Shown: in pieces, positions 51,448 through 60,004 of the stretch
How the letters are laid out: each line of letters opens with the position of its first letter
How positions within the stretch are numbered: the first letter of the stretch is position 1
Origin: Streptomyces sp. S4.7
Lineage (GTDB): Bacteria > Actinomycetota > Actinomycetes > Streptomycetales > Streptomycetaceae
Assembly (NCBI RefSeq): GCF_010384365.1
Contig: NZ_CP048397.1
Location: forward strand, 2,728,001 to 2,792,000
Direction of reading: 5' to 3'
Length of the DNA: 64,000 nt
The notes under the pieces: model-generated
What the model was told of the DNA's origin: nothing
What the model saw: only the letters and a program-made list of their open reading frames with translations
Database searches by the model: none
Translations under genes and position numbers: made by a program

Positions 51448-53629
51448 CACGGTGCGCACGGACTCGGCGACGAAGGACGCGGCCACCGGCCACGGCGGCG
51501 CCGACAGCGGCGGCGACTCGATGTTCCGCAACGCGTACGCGCTGATGCTCTCCACCGGCGTCTCCGCCGCCCTCGGTCTCGGCTTCTGGCTGGTCGCCGC
51601 CCGCCACTACACCGAGGAGGCCGTCGGCCAGGGCTCCGCCGCCATCGCCGCCATGCGGCTGCTCGCGTCCCTCACCGCGACCACCATGATCGGCGCGGTG
51701 GTGCGTTACGTGCCACGGGCGGGGCGGGCGACCGGCGCGCTCGTGTGGCGGGCGTACGCGCTCAGTTCGGCCGTCGTCTGCGTCGCCTGCGTGGTCTTCC
51801 TGCTGACGCTCGACCTGTGGGGCCCCTCGTACGCGCCGCTCGGCGGCGTCAGTGCCGGGCTCCTCTTCACCGGCGCGTGCGTCGCCTGGGCGCTGCTCAC
51901 CCTCCAGGACGGGGTGCTGACCGGGCTGCGCGAGGCGATCTGGGTGCCCGTCGGCAACGCCGTCTTCTCGCTCGGCAAGCTGCTGCTGCTCGTCGCGTTC
52001 GCCACCGCGCTGCCGGTCCTCGGCGTCTTCGTGTCCTGGGCGGCGGCCATCGCGCTGTCCGTACTGCCGCTCGGCTGGCTGGTGTTCCGCCGTCTCATCC
52101 CCCGGCAGGCCGCCGCCGACCGGGACCGCGAGCCACCGCGTCCGGCGGACATCGGGCGGTTCCTGGCCGGTGACTCGGTCGGCGCCCTGTTCAGCCTGGC
52201 GATGATCAATCTGCTGCCGGTGATGGTCGCCGTCCGCTTCGACGCGGCGCACAACGCGTTCTTCTACACCGCCTACACCGTCGGCGGGACGATGGAGTTC
52301 ATGGCCATCAACATGGCCTCGTCCCTGACCGCGCACGCCTCGCACTCCCCCGAGCGGCTGGCCGACGGCGTACGGGGCGCGCTGCGCCGGATGACGGTGC
52401 TGCTGGTGCCCGTGGTGCTGGTGCTGGTGGTCTTCGCGCCCCAGGTCCTCGCGCCCTTCGGCGCCGACTACGCCGAGCACGGCTCGACGGTCCTGCGCCT
52501 GCTGGCCGCCGCCGCCCTGCCGCGTGTCGTCGTGGAGCTGTACATCGGCGTGCTGCGCGTCCAGGGCCGTACGGGCATGCTCGCCGCCCTTCAGGGCGCC
52601 ATGTGCGTGTCCGTCCTCGGCAGCGCGGTGCTGCTGCTCGGGCCGGCCGGGATCTCGGGTGCCGGGCTGGCGATGCTGCTGTCCATGACGCTCATCGCGC
52701 TGGTGGCGGCGCCGGGGCTGCGGTCGGCGCTGAGCGGTCGCGGTCGTCGGCACGGACACGGGGAGCGGGACACCGCGTACGGGACGACCTGGGCGCGCGA
52801 GACGGCGGAGCGGCGGCGGCGTACGGGAGGGGCCCCCGCCGACGCGGTGGAGGAGGCCGAGTACCGGACGGCCTGGGCGCGGCAGACGTCGTATCTGCAC
52901 GGGGTCCACGACACGGCGACTCCGGCGTTCGGGATCCCGGTCCGGGAACCGAGGTCCAGGGCCCGTCCACAGCAGGCGGAGCCCGTCGCACCGTCCGCGG
53001 CGGTCTCGCGCCCACGCGGGAACGGTCACGCGTCCGCCGTGGTCCTGTGGCTGCTCCTCGCGCTGGCCGCCGGGCTCCTCCCGATCCCGGCGCGGGATGC
53101 CGCCGGTCTCGGCGGCGACCGGCTGTCGGGCGCCCAACTCCTCGCCGTCCTGCCGCCGTTGACCGTGGGTGCCGGTGTCGTGCTGATCGTCGTCCAGTGC
53201 GCGTCCCTGGCGCTCGTACGGTCGCGGCCCCTCCTCCTGACGGCCGCGCCGCTGGCCCTGTTCGGCGCGCTGCACGGAGTGCCGCCGCTTCTCGGCGTAC
53301 AGCCCGAGGCCGCGTCCGGTCCCTGGCACCGGCCGGTCGCGGACGCTCTCGCGCAGCTGACCGGTCCGGCACTGGCGCCGGAGCTGCTGCCCGTCGTCCT
53401 GCAACTGCTCTGTCTGGGGATGGCCGCCGTCGTGCTGCGGGTGTCGCATGCGAAGGGGCCGCTGGACGGGCGGGTCGTCTCGGCGGCCGTCTGGGTGCTC
53501 GTGGTGTGCGGCTGGGCTGCGCAGCGCGCCTTCGCGGCGGTCGCCGTCCCGGTGACCACGGGGCTTCTGGCGCTGGCGCTCACCGCCCTGCTGGCGCGGA
53601 TCGCCCGAGCGGCCCACGCCCGTAACTGA
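51440..53629 (+). CDS. MOP-superfamily polysaccharide flippase with extra membrane domain
   Basis: A 729-residue protein. Residues about 30-440 form a Wzx/MATE-like flippase with 12 helices (NAYALMLSTGVSAALGLGFW, GDSVGALFSLAMINLLPVMV). A charged linker (about 440-575) rich in Arg/Glu/Thr follows, then a second membrane part of about five or six helices (575-725). The usual flippase ends near 450-500 residues, so the C-terminal domain is an addition of unknown role. GTG at 51440 overlaps the previous gene by 8 bp (coupled). It would move lipid-linked oligosaccharides across the membrane. Confidence 0.85.
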   Translation: MADTVRTDSATKDAATGHGGADSGGDSMFRNAYALMLSTGVSAALGLGFWLVAARHYTEEAVGQGSAAIAAMRLLASLTATTMIGAVVRYVPRAGRATGALVWRAYALSSAVVCVACVVFLLTLDLWGPSYAPLGGVSAGLLFTGACVAWALLTLQDGVLTGLREAIWVPVGNAVFSLGKLLLLVAFATALPVLGVFVSWAAAIALSVLPLGWLVFRRLIPRQAAADRDREPPRPADIGRFLAGDSVGALFSLAMINLLPVMVAVRFDAAHNAFFYTAYTVGGTMEFMAINMASSLTAHASHSPERLADGVRGALRRMTVLLVPVVLVLVVFAPQVLAPFGADYAEHGSTVLRLLAAAALPRVVVELYIGVLRVQGRTGMLAALQGAMCVSVLGSAVLLLGPAGISGAGLAMLLSMTLIALVAAPGLRSALSGRGRRHGHGERDTAYGTTWARETAERRRRTGGAPADAVEEAEYRTAWARQTSYLHGVHDTATPAFGIPVREPRSRARPQQAEPVAPSAAVSRPRGNGHASAVVLWLLLALAAGLLPIPARDAAGLGGDRLSGAQLLAVLPPLTVGAGVVLIVVQCASLALVRSRPLLLTAAPLALFGALHGVPPLLGVQPEAASGPWHRPVADALAQLTGPALAPELLPVVLQLLCLGMAAVVLRVSHAKGPLDGRVVSAAVWVLVVCGWAAQRAFAAVAVPVTTGLLALALTALLARIARAAHARN

Positions 53630-53706
53630 GCGTTTGCACGCGTCCGATATGCGAGTTGAACTCATTTATGTCCAAAAAATCAGCTTCCTTCTGAGGGGAT
53701 GATGGC

Positions 53707-54102
53707 ATGTCCACCGAGACCAACGCCCGTGTCGTTACGAAGGGCTTGGACGTCGACATCGACGCGGTCCTGAGCCCGAGCGAGGCCGAAGGCACCTACC
53801 GCGACAGCCGGGAGTGCGCCGCGCTGGCGCTGGCCGCCGGTGCAGGCGCGGTCCTGCTCTCGCCGCCGACCCCCCGCCCAAGAAGGGCTGACGGGAGACG
53901 TCGAATGGAGCAGTCAGGTACCTCTCCCCGCCTGGCGGGTGTGGTGCATGACCTGGCTTCAGAGGTGGTCTCCGTCCTCCGGGACGGGGGCCACTCCTCT
54001 GTGGTGGGCGGCACCGTCGGCACCCTCGCGGACGACCGGCTGAGTCTGGCGGCGGTGCGCGTACTGGGCGCCGACGTCCTGCTGCCGAGCGTCCTGACCT
54101 GA
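53707..54102 (+). CDS. Small uncharacterised protein, possibly frameshifted
   Basis: As it stands, a 131-residue ORF. The first 55 codons have normal Streptomyces usage and encode MSTETNARVVTKGLDVDIDA, an acidic middle, and a hydrophobic stretch ALALAAGAGAVLLSPP. After a run of six C (53870-53875) the codons become rare (AGA, AGG, CGA). A -1 shift in that run would end the protein in PPTPPPKKG with a TGA at 53889, followed at once by a GGGAG site and ATG 53905 of a second small ORF (65 codons). So this may be two small genes joined by an indel, programmed slippage or a sequencing error. An AT-rich promoter-like region with the palindrome GAGTT-G-AACTC precedes it. Function unknown. Confidence 0.5.
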   Translation: MSTETNARVVTKGLDVDIDAVLSPSEAEGTYRDSRECAALALAAGAGAVLLSPPTPRPRRADGRRRMEQSGTSPRLAGVVHDLASEVVSVLRDGGHSSVVGGTVGTLADDRLSLAAVRVLGADVLLPSVLT

Positions 54103-54163
54103 TGGCCGCGTTCGCCGCCACGCTGGCCGACGCCCGCCTGGCACCCGTACAGGAAGGCGTCGC

Positions 54164-55126
54164 ATGACGACGGACAGCACCGACGACACCGCCGGCACCG
54201 GCGCCGGTCACACGAAACTCATCCACGGTGTCGGCGCGCGGGCGATGGAGTGGCTGTACATCAACCGCGCCGGTTTCCGGCTCGAACCCGACGCCGACCC
54301 CGAAGTGGGCTTCCTGGAGCGCTTCAAGCCGATCGGCGAAGCCGCCATGATCTGCAAGATCCTCTTCCGGGAGGGCGTGGCGGGCTCCCGGCAGGCGTCC
54401 CTCGCCCGCGGGCTGATGGACCATCTGTGGCGCGAAGCCCTCGACGGCGGGCGGATGCTGGCGCGCGGCCAGCGGCAGGAGCCGATCTCGCCCATTCCCT
54501 TCGAGGTCTATCTGCCGTTCAAGGAGATGGGCTACGAGGAACCGGAGACCGAGCGCGCCGTACGCCTGAACCACCGGCTCGGCAGCTGGGCCGCCCTGGA
54601 GGTGCTGCCCGTCCGGCGCCTGGGCATCTCCACGTACGAGCGGCGCTTCGGGCTGGCGCCGGGCACACCGGTGGAGGACGCCGCCCGGCACACCTGGCTG
54701 GCCCGTACGCCCGAGCCGTGGACCGTGGAGGGCCACATCGGGTACGACATCACCCACACGGTCTTCCACCTCACCGACTGGGGCCGGAGACCGGCCGGGC
54801 TGCCCGCCGACATCGCCGACTATCTCGCGCTCTGGCTGCCGGTCTGGCTGGACGACTGGCTCGACCTGAAGCGCTGGGACCTGCTGGGCGAACTGCTCGT
54901 CGTGGACGCCTGCCTGCCCGAACCCACCCTCGACGAGCGGGTGTGGCGCGGCTTCGCCGCCGCGCAGCAGCCCGACGGGGCGATGCCCGTGACGGACGAG
55001 ATGCCGGAGGGGAGCGCGGACGACGTCTTCGACATCGTCTACCACCCGACCCTGGTCGCCGCGCTCGCCTCCGTACTGGCCACCTCGCGCGCCATGGCGC
55101 GCCTGACGGCCCCCGTCGCGTCATGA
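54164..55126 (+). CDS. DUF6895-like protein of unknown function
   Basis: A 320-residue, Trp- and Leu-rich, probably all-helical cytoplasmic protein. Conspicuous segments are ARAMEWLYINRAGFRLEPDA, FEVYLPFKEMGYEEPETER, the central DITHTVFHLTDWGRRPAGLP and YLALWLPVWLDDWLDLKRWD. The HTVFHLTDWG region is what I associate with the DUF6895 family; this is from memory. The shape recalls alpha/alpha-barrel or terpene-cyclase-like folds, but no catalytic signature is visible. The stop overlaps the start of the hydrolase gene (ATGA), so the two probably act together. Confidence 0.65.
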   Translation: MTTDSTDDTAGTGAGHTKLIHGVGARAMEWLYINRAGFRLEPDADPEVGFLERFKPIGEAAMICKILFREGVAGSRQASLARGLMDHLWREALDGGRMLARGQRQEPISPIPFEVYLPFKEMGYEEPETERAVRLNHRLGSWAALEVLPVRRLGISTYERRFGLAPGTPVEDAARHTWLARTPEPWTVEGHIGYDITHTVFHLTDWGRRPAGLPADIADYLALWLPVWLDDWLDLKRWDLLGELLVVDACLPEPTLDERVWRGFAAAQQPDGAMPVTDEMPEGSADDVFDIVYHPTLVAALASVLATSRAMARLTAPVAS

Positions 55127-56181
55127 GCGGGAGCGAACTCACCGGCGACGTCACCCGGGTCGCCCGCGCCGCGCTCGCCGGTACGCCGCACGACCGGCTC
55201 GACGCGGCGGTGCGCGCGGTCGACGCCCCGGACGTCGTCTTCGCCGTCTCCGTGCACGGGCACCGCACCGTCCGCGCCTCGCCGGGCGCGGAGGGGCTGC
55301 GGTACGAGATCGGGTCGGCGTCCAAACCGTTCGCGGGGCTGCTGCTGGCCCGGCTCGCGACGGCCGGCCGGGTGGCGTACGACGACTCGGCGGCGTCCTG
55401 CTTCGGGACCCGGCCGCCGCGCCTCGTCGCGCCGATCACCCTGCGGCATCTGGTCACCCACACGTCCGGACTGCCCGCGCTGCCGCGCGACTTCTACCGG
55501 CAGGCGCTGCCGCACTGGACGACCAACCCGTTCGCCGGCTATCCCGCGCACCGCCTCGTGGACGCCTTCCTGGGCGCGCGCCCCCGCCACCGGCCCGGCA
55601 CTCGCTGGCACTACTCCAACTTCGCCGTCTCCGTGCTCGGTCACGCGCTCGGCGCGGCGACCCGGACGGGCTGGGACGCGCTGATGGAGGAGCAGGTGCT
55701 CGCGCCGCTGGGGCTGAAGGGCACGACGACGCGCGGGGCCGGGGCCGTGGCCGGGGCCGGTTTCGACACGACCGACGCCGTCGGGCACGCCAGGGACGGG
55801 GTGAACCAGGTGCCCCCGCTGCGCATCGGCGGCTTCGCGGCGGCGGGGGCGGTGCGGGCCACGCCGCACGACCTGCTCACCTTCCTGGAGGCGCATCTGC
55901 GGCCGGAGCGCACGCCGTCACTGGCGGACGCGCTGCACGCGGTCCGCCGCCCCGTGCTGCGGCGCGGCCTCGGCAAGGCGCACACGCACACCCTGACGTG
56001 GTTCCAGCACCCGACGGAGGACGGCCCGGCGTACTTCCACTGCGGGGCGACGAGCGGGCAGCAGGCGTTCCTGGGGTTCTGCCCGGGGACGGGCACCGCG
56101 GTGGCGGCGGTCGCCTCGCGGCGGTTCCGGCGTTCCGACGCGTTCGTCCCGACGGCGTACGGGGTGCTGTTCGGCGACTGA
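55123..56181 (+). CDS. Beta-lactamase-fold serine hydrolase (class C-like)
   Basis: A 352-residue member of the serine beta-lactamase/DD-peptidase/esterase superfamily. The nucleophile motif S65-A-S-K68 is followed by LRHLVTHTSGLPALP and the YxN motif WHYSNFAVSVLGHALG. The third motif reads HCGATSGQQAF, in place of the usual K/H-T-G. No signal peptide is seen, so it is probably an intracellular esterase or peptidase rather than a wall enzyme. It is translationally coupled to the DUF6895-like gene. Its stop lies four bases before inverted-repeat element copy B. Confidence 0.82.
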   Translation: MSGSELTGDVTRVARAALAGTPHDRLDAAVRAVDAPDVVFAVSVHGHRTVRASPGAEGLRYEIGSASKPFAGLLLARLATAGRVAYDDSAASCFGTRPPRLVAPITLRHLVTHTSGLPALPRDFYRQALPHWTTNPFAGYPAHRLVDAFLGARPRHRPGTRWHYSNFAVSVLGHALGAATRTGWDALMEEQVLAPLGLKGTTTRGAGAVAGAGFDTTDAVGHARDGVNQVPPLRIGGFAAAGAVRATPHDLLTFLEAHLRPERTPSLADALHAVRRPVLRRGLGKAHTHTLTWFQHPTEDGPAYFHCGATSGQQAFLGFCPGTGTAVAAVASRRFRRSDAFVPTAYGVLFGD

Positions 56182-56184
56182 GGA

Positions 56185-56410
56185 CACCAGGGCGTGTCCG
56201 CAAAGCAGCGCCGTCCGCCCGCGGGGCGGGGCCCGCGGCGGTCGGCGCGGTGCATCGCAAGGCGGAGGATCGGTGTGGTGGATGAATCGGCCGAACTCGG
56301 TCGGCTCCGACAACGCGGGGGCACTTCCCGTGCCCCCTCGGGGGCTACGGGGGAGAGGCACCGCGCCGGGCGTCGCGGGCCGGGCGGGACTTTTCGGACA
56401 CGACCTAGGG
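56185..56410. mobile_element. MITE-like element, copy B
   Basis: About 226 bp with imperfect 28-bp terminal inverted repeats, a clear reverse-orientation match over its whole length to copy A (18285-18513). The internal hairpin GGGGGCAC/GTGCCCCC is at 56317-56337. Like copy A it fills the gap between convergent genes, and its end supplies a stop codon: CTA at 56405-56407 is the TAG of the GH26-like gene. It has no protein-coding capacity. Confidence 0.75.
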
Positions 56411-57490
56411 CAGCGGCTGGTCGAAGTACGGGGCCCCGCCCGCTTCGCGGTAGCCGTCGAGGGGCGGGCCCTCGTTGACCGTCAGGTCGCAGTCGTCGCC
56501 CGGGATCGGCCTGTTCCAGTGGACCAGCGCCTTCACCGCCGGCATCGTCCGCACCGACTCCGGGATCCGCGTGTACCAGTCGCGCTGCCGGTCGCGGTCC
56601 GCCGGATCCGGCACCGTGCCGAACTCCGCGAGCATCAGCGGTTTCGCGGCGGAGATGTTCTCCCGCAGCCAGTCGTACGTGGGGCGCTGACTGCGGTCGA
56701 AGTCCTTCCAGTCGGTGGTGTCGTGGCAGAGGTAGTAGTTGTACTGGTCCATGCCGATCCAGTCGACGTAACTGTCCCCCGGATACAGCGCCTTCATCTC
56801 GTCCGCGCTGCCCAGATAGCCGGAGACCGTCCACACCCACACCACGTTCTCCACCCCCAACTCCTCGAAGCGGTCACGCAGATGGCGGTACGCGGCGACG
56901 TACTCCCCCGGCGTGCCCGCGCCCTCCTTGATCCGGGCGTCGACCTCCTGGTCGAAGGAGAGGAAGATCCGCTTGCCGTGCTCCTCGCCGTACTCCTTGA
57001 TGCGCCGCGCCTGGGGATCGATGATCTCCTCGTCGTACTTCCCGGCGGCGACGTTCGCCCAGCCCAGTTGGTCCTCGGTCCAGTTCTCGTGGTGCGGTTC
57101 GCGCCAGACGGTGGACTCCCAGGCCAGCATCAGCATCCGGTCCTCGCCCAGCTCCCGCTCGTCGGGGGTGAGGAGCTGCCCGTCGAGTTCGCTGTTCGAC
57201 ATGTCGTGGTAGTTGTGGACGAGGTCGAGCCTGCGGCCGATCTTCTTCTCGAAGGCGTACACCGCCCGGGTGAGCGAGCCGTCCGCCGGGCCGTCCTCGG
57301 CGTACGGGACATACGCTCCCCACCAGGCGCCGCACGGCGGCTCCAGCAGCTCCGTCGCCGCGCAGCCGTCGTCCGCGTGCCCGTCCGACTCGGTGGCCCA
57401 GATGCCGATCCCGGCGATGAGCAGCCCGACGGCGACCAGGACGATCACGGTGTACGCCTGCTTCTCGACGTCGCTGAGCCGGGCCGCCAT
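56405..57490 (-). CDS. Membrane-anchored GH26-like glycoside hydrolase
   Basis: A 361-residue protein with a membrane anchor at about 14-34 and an extracellular (beta/alpha)8-type catalytic domain similar to GH26 mannanases and related endoglycanases. Candidate catalytic glutamates are in RIFLSFDQEVDARI (acid/base) and KPLMLAEFGTVPDP (nucleophile), with YVDWIGMDQYNYYL in between. It could trim the polysaccharide made by this region. It overlaps the small membrane-protein gene by 1 bp (coupled). The TAG stop comes from the inverted-repeat element, so the C-terminus may be altered. Confidence 0.78.
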   Translation of the reverse strand: MAARLSDVEKQAYTVIVLVAVGLLIAGIGIWATESDGHADDGCAATELLEPPCGAWWGAYVPYAEDGPADGSLTRAVYAFEKKIGRRLDLVHNYHDMSNSELDGQLLTPDERELGEDRMLMLAWESTVWREPHHENWTEDQLGWANVAAGKYDEEIIDPQARRIKEYGEEHGKRIFLSFDQEVDARIKEGAGTPGEYVAAYRHLRDRFEELGVENVVWVWTVSGYLGSADEMKALYPGDSYVDWIGMDQYNYYLCHDTTDWKDFDRSQRPTYDWLRENISAAKPLMLAEFGTVPDPADRDRQRDWYTRIPESVRTMPAVKALVHWNRPIPGDDCDLTVNEGPPLDGYREAGGAPYFDQPLP

Positions 57491-57879
57491 CAGCGTCCCC
57501 GCCTCCCGTCGCCGCCGACCGCGCCCCGCGTCGCGGCGGGCAGCGGCAGTCCCGGCAGGGCGGCGGCGACGGTCGTGACGGCCGCGAGCGTCACCAGCAG
57601 GGCCGTCGCCGAGAAACCGCGCACCAGAAAGAGCGTCGTGGCGACGGTGACCGCGAGGGAGAGGCTGAGCGGCGCGGCGAGCGCGACGGCCTCGATCCTC
57701 GCGGCCGGGCGCAGCGTGCCGCGCTGCGGGTGGAGGAGCGCGAGGCCGGGTCCGAAGCAGACGAACAGCAGGACCGGGATCCAGCGCAGTGGTGAACCGC
57801 CGGGCAGCTCGGTCGCCGCCACCGCGCCCCAGCCGGCGAGGGCCAGCGGTACTCGGAGCCGTAAATGATCCAAGGTCAT
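57490..57879 (-). CDS. Small membrane protein
   Basis: A 129-residue protein with about four hydrophobic segments (residues 10-27, 31-48, 62-86 and 90-112) and a Gly/Arg-rich tail. It recalls the membrane part of DUF1616-like proteins, but no family can be named with confidence. Its start overlaps the end of the membrane glycosyltransferase gene by 4 bp and its stop overlaps the GH26-like start by 1 bp, so it belongs to the same translational unit. Confidence 0.65.
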   Translation of the reverse strand: MTLDHLRLRVPLALAGWGAVAATELPGGSPLRWIPVLLFVCFGPGLALLHPQRGTLRPAARIEAVALAAPLSLSLAVTVATTLFLVRGFSATALLVTLAAVTTVAAALPGLPLPAATRGAVGGDGRRGR

Positions 57880-59822
57880 GGGCGTTCGCTCCCCGGGGCG
57901 GTGGTGCCCGTGCGCGGCCGGTACTCCAGGACGATTCCGTACGGATGCTCCTCCACGACCCGGAACAGCGGTGAGGCCGTCAGCCGCGACCGCAGTGCGT
58001 CGAAGCCGCCCGGCGGCAGCAGTCCTTCGCCCGCCGCGTAGATGTCCTGCGTACGTGTGAGGATCACGTAGGCGTCGGTGCCGGGCGGGATGCCGTCCGC
58101 CAGATAGCGCGCGGGGTCCGCCAGCATCCGCTCGTTCTCGGGGAGTTCCTGCTCGGCGAAGAACCAGTGGCCGACGTGGTCGTAGCGGTGCAGCGCCTGC
58201 GGGAAGGAGCCGGTGGTGGCGAGGATCAGGGCGTCCTCGGGCGCCCGGTCGATGGCGCGGGTGACGAGCGCGGTCTCCGCGGGCGGGGTGTAGTACATCT
58301 TCTCCTTGCCGTAGTACGAGGGCAGAAAACCTGCGAGCAGTACGAGAAGGGCGACGGGCAGCGCGCCGTGGAGGGTGAGCGCCCCGGCCCGTCTTCGGAG
58401 CGGTCCTCGCGCACCCCCGGCGGCGGGCACGAGCGTCGCCGCCGCGAAGAACGCGGCGCCGGGCAGCCCGAACAGATAGACGCGGAAGAGCATTTCGCCG
58501 CCGTAGTCGTTCACGACGAACAGCGGGACCGGCGCCAGCGACACGAGCAGCAGGGGCAGCGCGGCGCGGACCAGCCGACGGCGCAGGAGCAGCGCCGCGC
58601 CCGCCAGCGCGGCGACGACGAGAACCATCAGCACATTGGCGAGGCCGGCCAGTTCGGGTCCGGGACCGGTGAGTTCACCGGCGTATCCGGCGCGGGAGTT
58701 CTCGGTGAGCCGGCCGAGCGAGTCGCGCAGGGTGCCCAGCGTCTCGACGAACAGCGGCCGTCCCATCGTCAGGTCCCAGGCCAGCATGATGAGCGCGGCG
58801 ACGGCCAGCAGACCGTAGTTGCGGTAGCGGCGGGTGAGCGTGAGGGCGAACAGCGAGACGCAGAGCATCACCGGTGTGAGCTGGTGCGAGGCGTTGACGG
58901 CGAGGATCAGCGGCGCGAGGACGGCCACGCCCACGGCGCGCTGCCCGGTGCCGGTGGGGGGTGGCACGGCGGCGGACGCCGGGTCCAGGAACGACCGGTC
59001 GCGCAGCCTGCCCGCCGATCCCGGCAGCACGAAGTGCCGGAGGACGACGGCGATCACGGACAGATGCAGCAGATACGCGAAACCCTGCGGCGCCAGATAG
59101 TCCTGACCGACCCAGTTGGCGAGCTGGAAGATCCAGACGGCCGTCCACACCAGCCGCCAGTCCTCGGTGAAGGTGCGGTAGAGCAGCACGAGCACCGGCA
59201 TCATCAGCGCACCGAGCGCGATCGGCGCCCAGTTGAGGAACACGGCGGCGCTTTCCACACCGAAGGCGCGCACCAGCCCGCCGGTGAGCGTGAAGAAGCC
59301 GGGCCACTGGTCGTAGGCGGACATGTTGCCCGACAGGGCGGCGTTCGGGCGCAGTTCACCATTGAGCAGGAGCTGGTTGACGACGGCGTCGTGCTTGGAC
59401 GCCCAGGGGTAGCGCACGGAGTCGTACAGCACGGCCGGTGGTGCCTTGATGGCCACGAGAAGGGCGGCGCAGTAGCCGGCGGGCCACCACGGCGCGGTCC
59501 CGGCGCGGCGCAGCGCGACCAGGAATCCGCAGGTGAGAAGGAGGAGCGCGGCGTAGAACGCGGCGGGGAAGCGGTCGAGGAGCCCGTAGTCGCCCATGGA
59601 CCGGAACCCGACGCGCGGCAGCGAGTGCGTCCAGAGTGCGGCCGCCGCGAGCAACGGGAGCCAGGTGAGCAGCAGTTGGGGGCGTAAGAGCCGCCGGGGC
59701 CCTGGCGGCGCGCGGCGGGGCAGAGGGGACGGCGGCGGGTGTGTCGGCGCCGGGGACTCGCTGCGATTCGGAGCCCCGGCCGGACGGGTCCCGAAGTCCT
59801 GTGCGGGCACGCGTGGTTGCAC
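57876..59822 (-). CDS. Multi-pass membrane glycosyltransferase-like protein
   Basis: A 648-residue protein with about 12-13 membrane segments and an extracellular C-terminal portion (about 510-640), the architecture of GT-C enzymes that use polyprenyl-phosphate sugars. It lacks clear GT39/GT83 sequence signatures, but its first external loop has acidic residues (SMGDYGLLD) where GT-C enzymes keep catalytic Asp. The N-terminal 45 residues are Pro/Arg-rich and cytoplasmic. GTG at 59822. It is first in a three-gene coupled operon with the small membrane protein and the GH26-like hydrolase. A TATAAT box lies about 60 bp upstream. Confidence 0.65.
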   Translation of the reverse strand: MQPRVPAQDFGTRPAGAPNRSESPAPTHPPPSPLPRRAPPGPRRLLRPQLLLTWLPLLAAAALWTHSLPRVGFRSMGDYGLLDRFPAAFYAALLLLTCGFLVALRRAGTAPWWPAGYCAALLVAIKAPPAVLYDSVRYPWASKHDAVVNQLLLNGELRPNAALSGNMSAYDQWPGFFTLTGGLVRAFGVESAAVFLNWAPIALGALMMPVLVLLYRTFTEDWRLVWTAVWIFQLANWVGQDYLAPQGFAYLLHLSVIAVVLRHFVLPGSAGRLRDRSFLDPASAAVPPPTGTGQRAVGVAVLAPLILAVNASHQLTPVMLCVSLFALTLTRRYRNYGLLAVAALIMLAWDLTMGRPLFVETLGTLRDSLGRLTENSRAGYAGELTGPGPELAGLANVLMVLVVAALAGAALLLRRRLVRAALPLLLVSLAPVPLFVVNDYGGEMLFRVYLFGLPGAAFFAAATLVPAAGGARGPLRRRAGALTLHGALPVALLVLLAGFLPSYYGKEKMYYTPPAETALVTRAIDRAPEDALILATTGSFPQALHRYDHVGHWFFAEQELPENERMLADPARYLADGIPPGTDAYVILTRTQDIYAAGEGLLPPGGFDALRSRLTASPLFRVVEEHPYGIVLEYRPRTGTTAPGSERP

Positions 59823-59882
59823 GGTGCGACTCCCCCCACCCCTGTGTGGTCGCGGCCGTCACGCCGCTGTCCCCTTCAGCGA

Positions 59883-59888
59883 ATTATA
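59883..59888 (-). promoter_or_regulatory. -10 box for the membrane glycosyltransferase operon
   Basis: TATAAT is read on the minus strand about 60 bp ahead of the GTG start. It is a perfect consensus in a GC-rich genome, but no matching -35 hexamer is present at 17-18 bp. The plus-strand segment 59978-60008, further back, has a direct repeat of GGACCTAG. Confidence 0.45.
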
Positions 59889-60004
59889 GGAACTCTCTGC
59901 GCTTTTGCGTGGCTCTCGTACATGTCTGTCGAACTGTCGCGCGTGGGCCCGGTGCCGGCCCTCGGAGCCCCCGCCGGGACGGACCTAGGCCATGTCCGGC
60001 GGAC

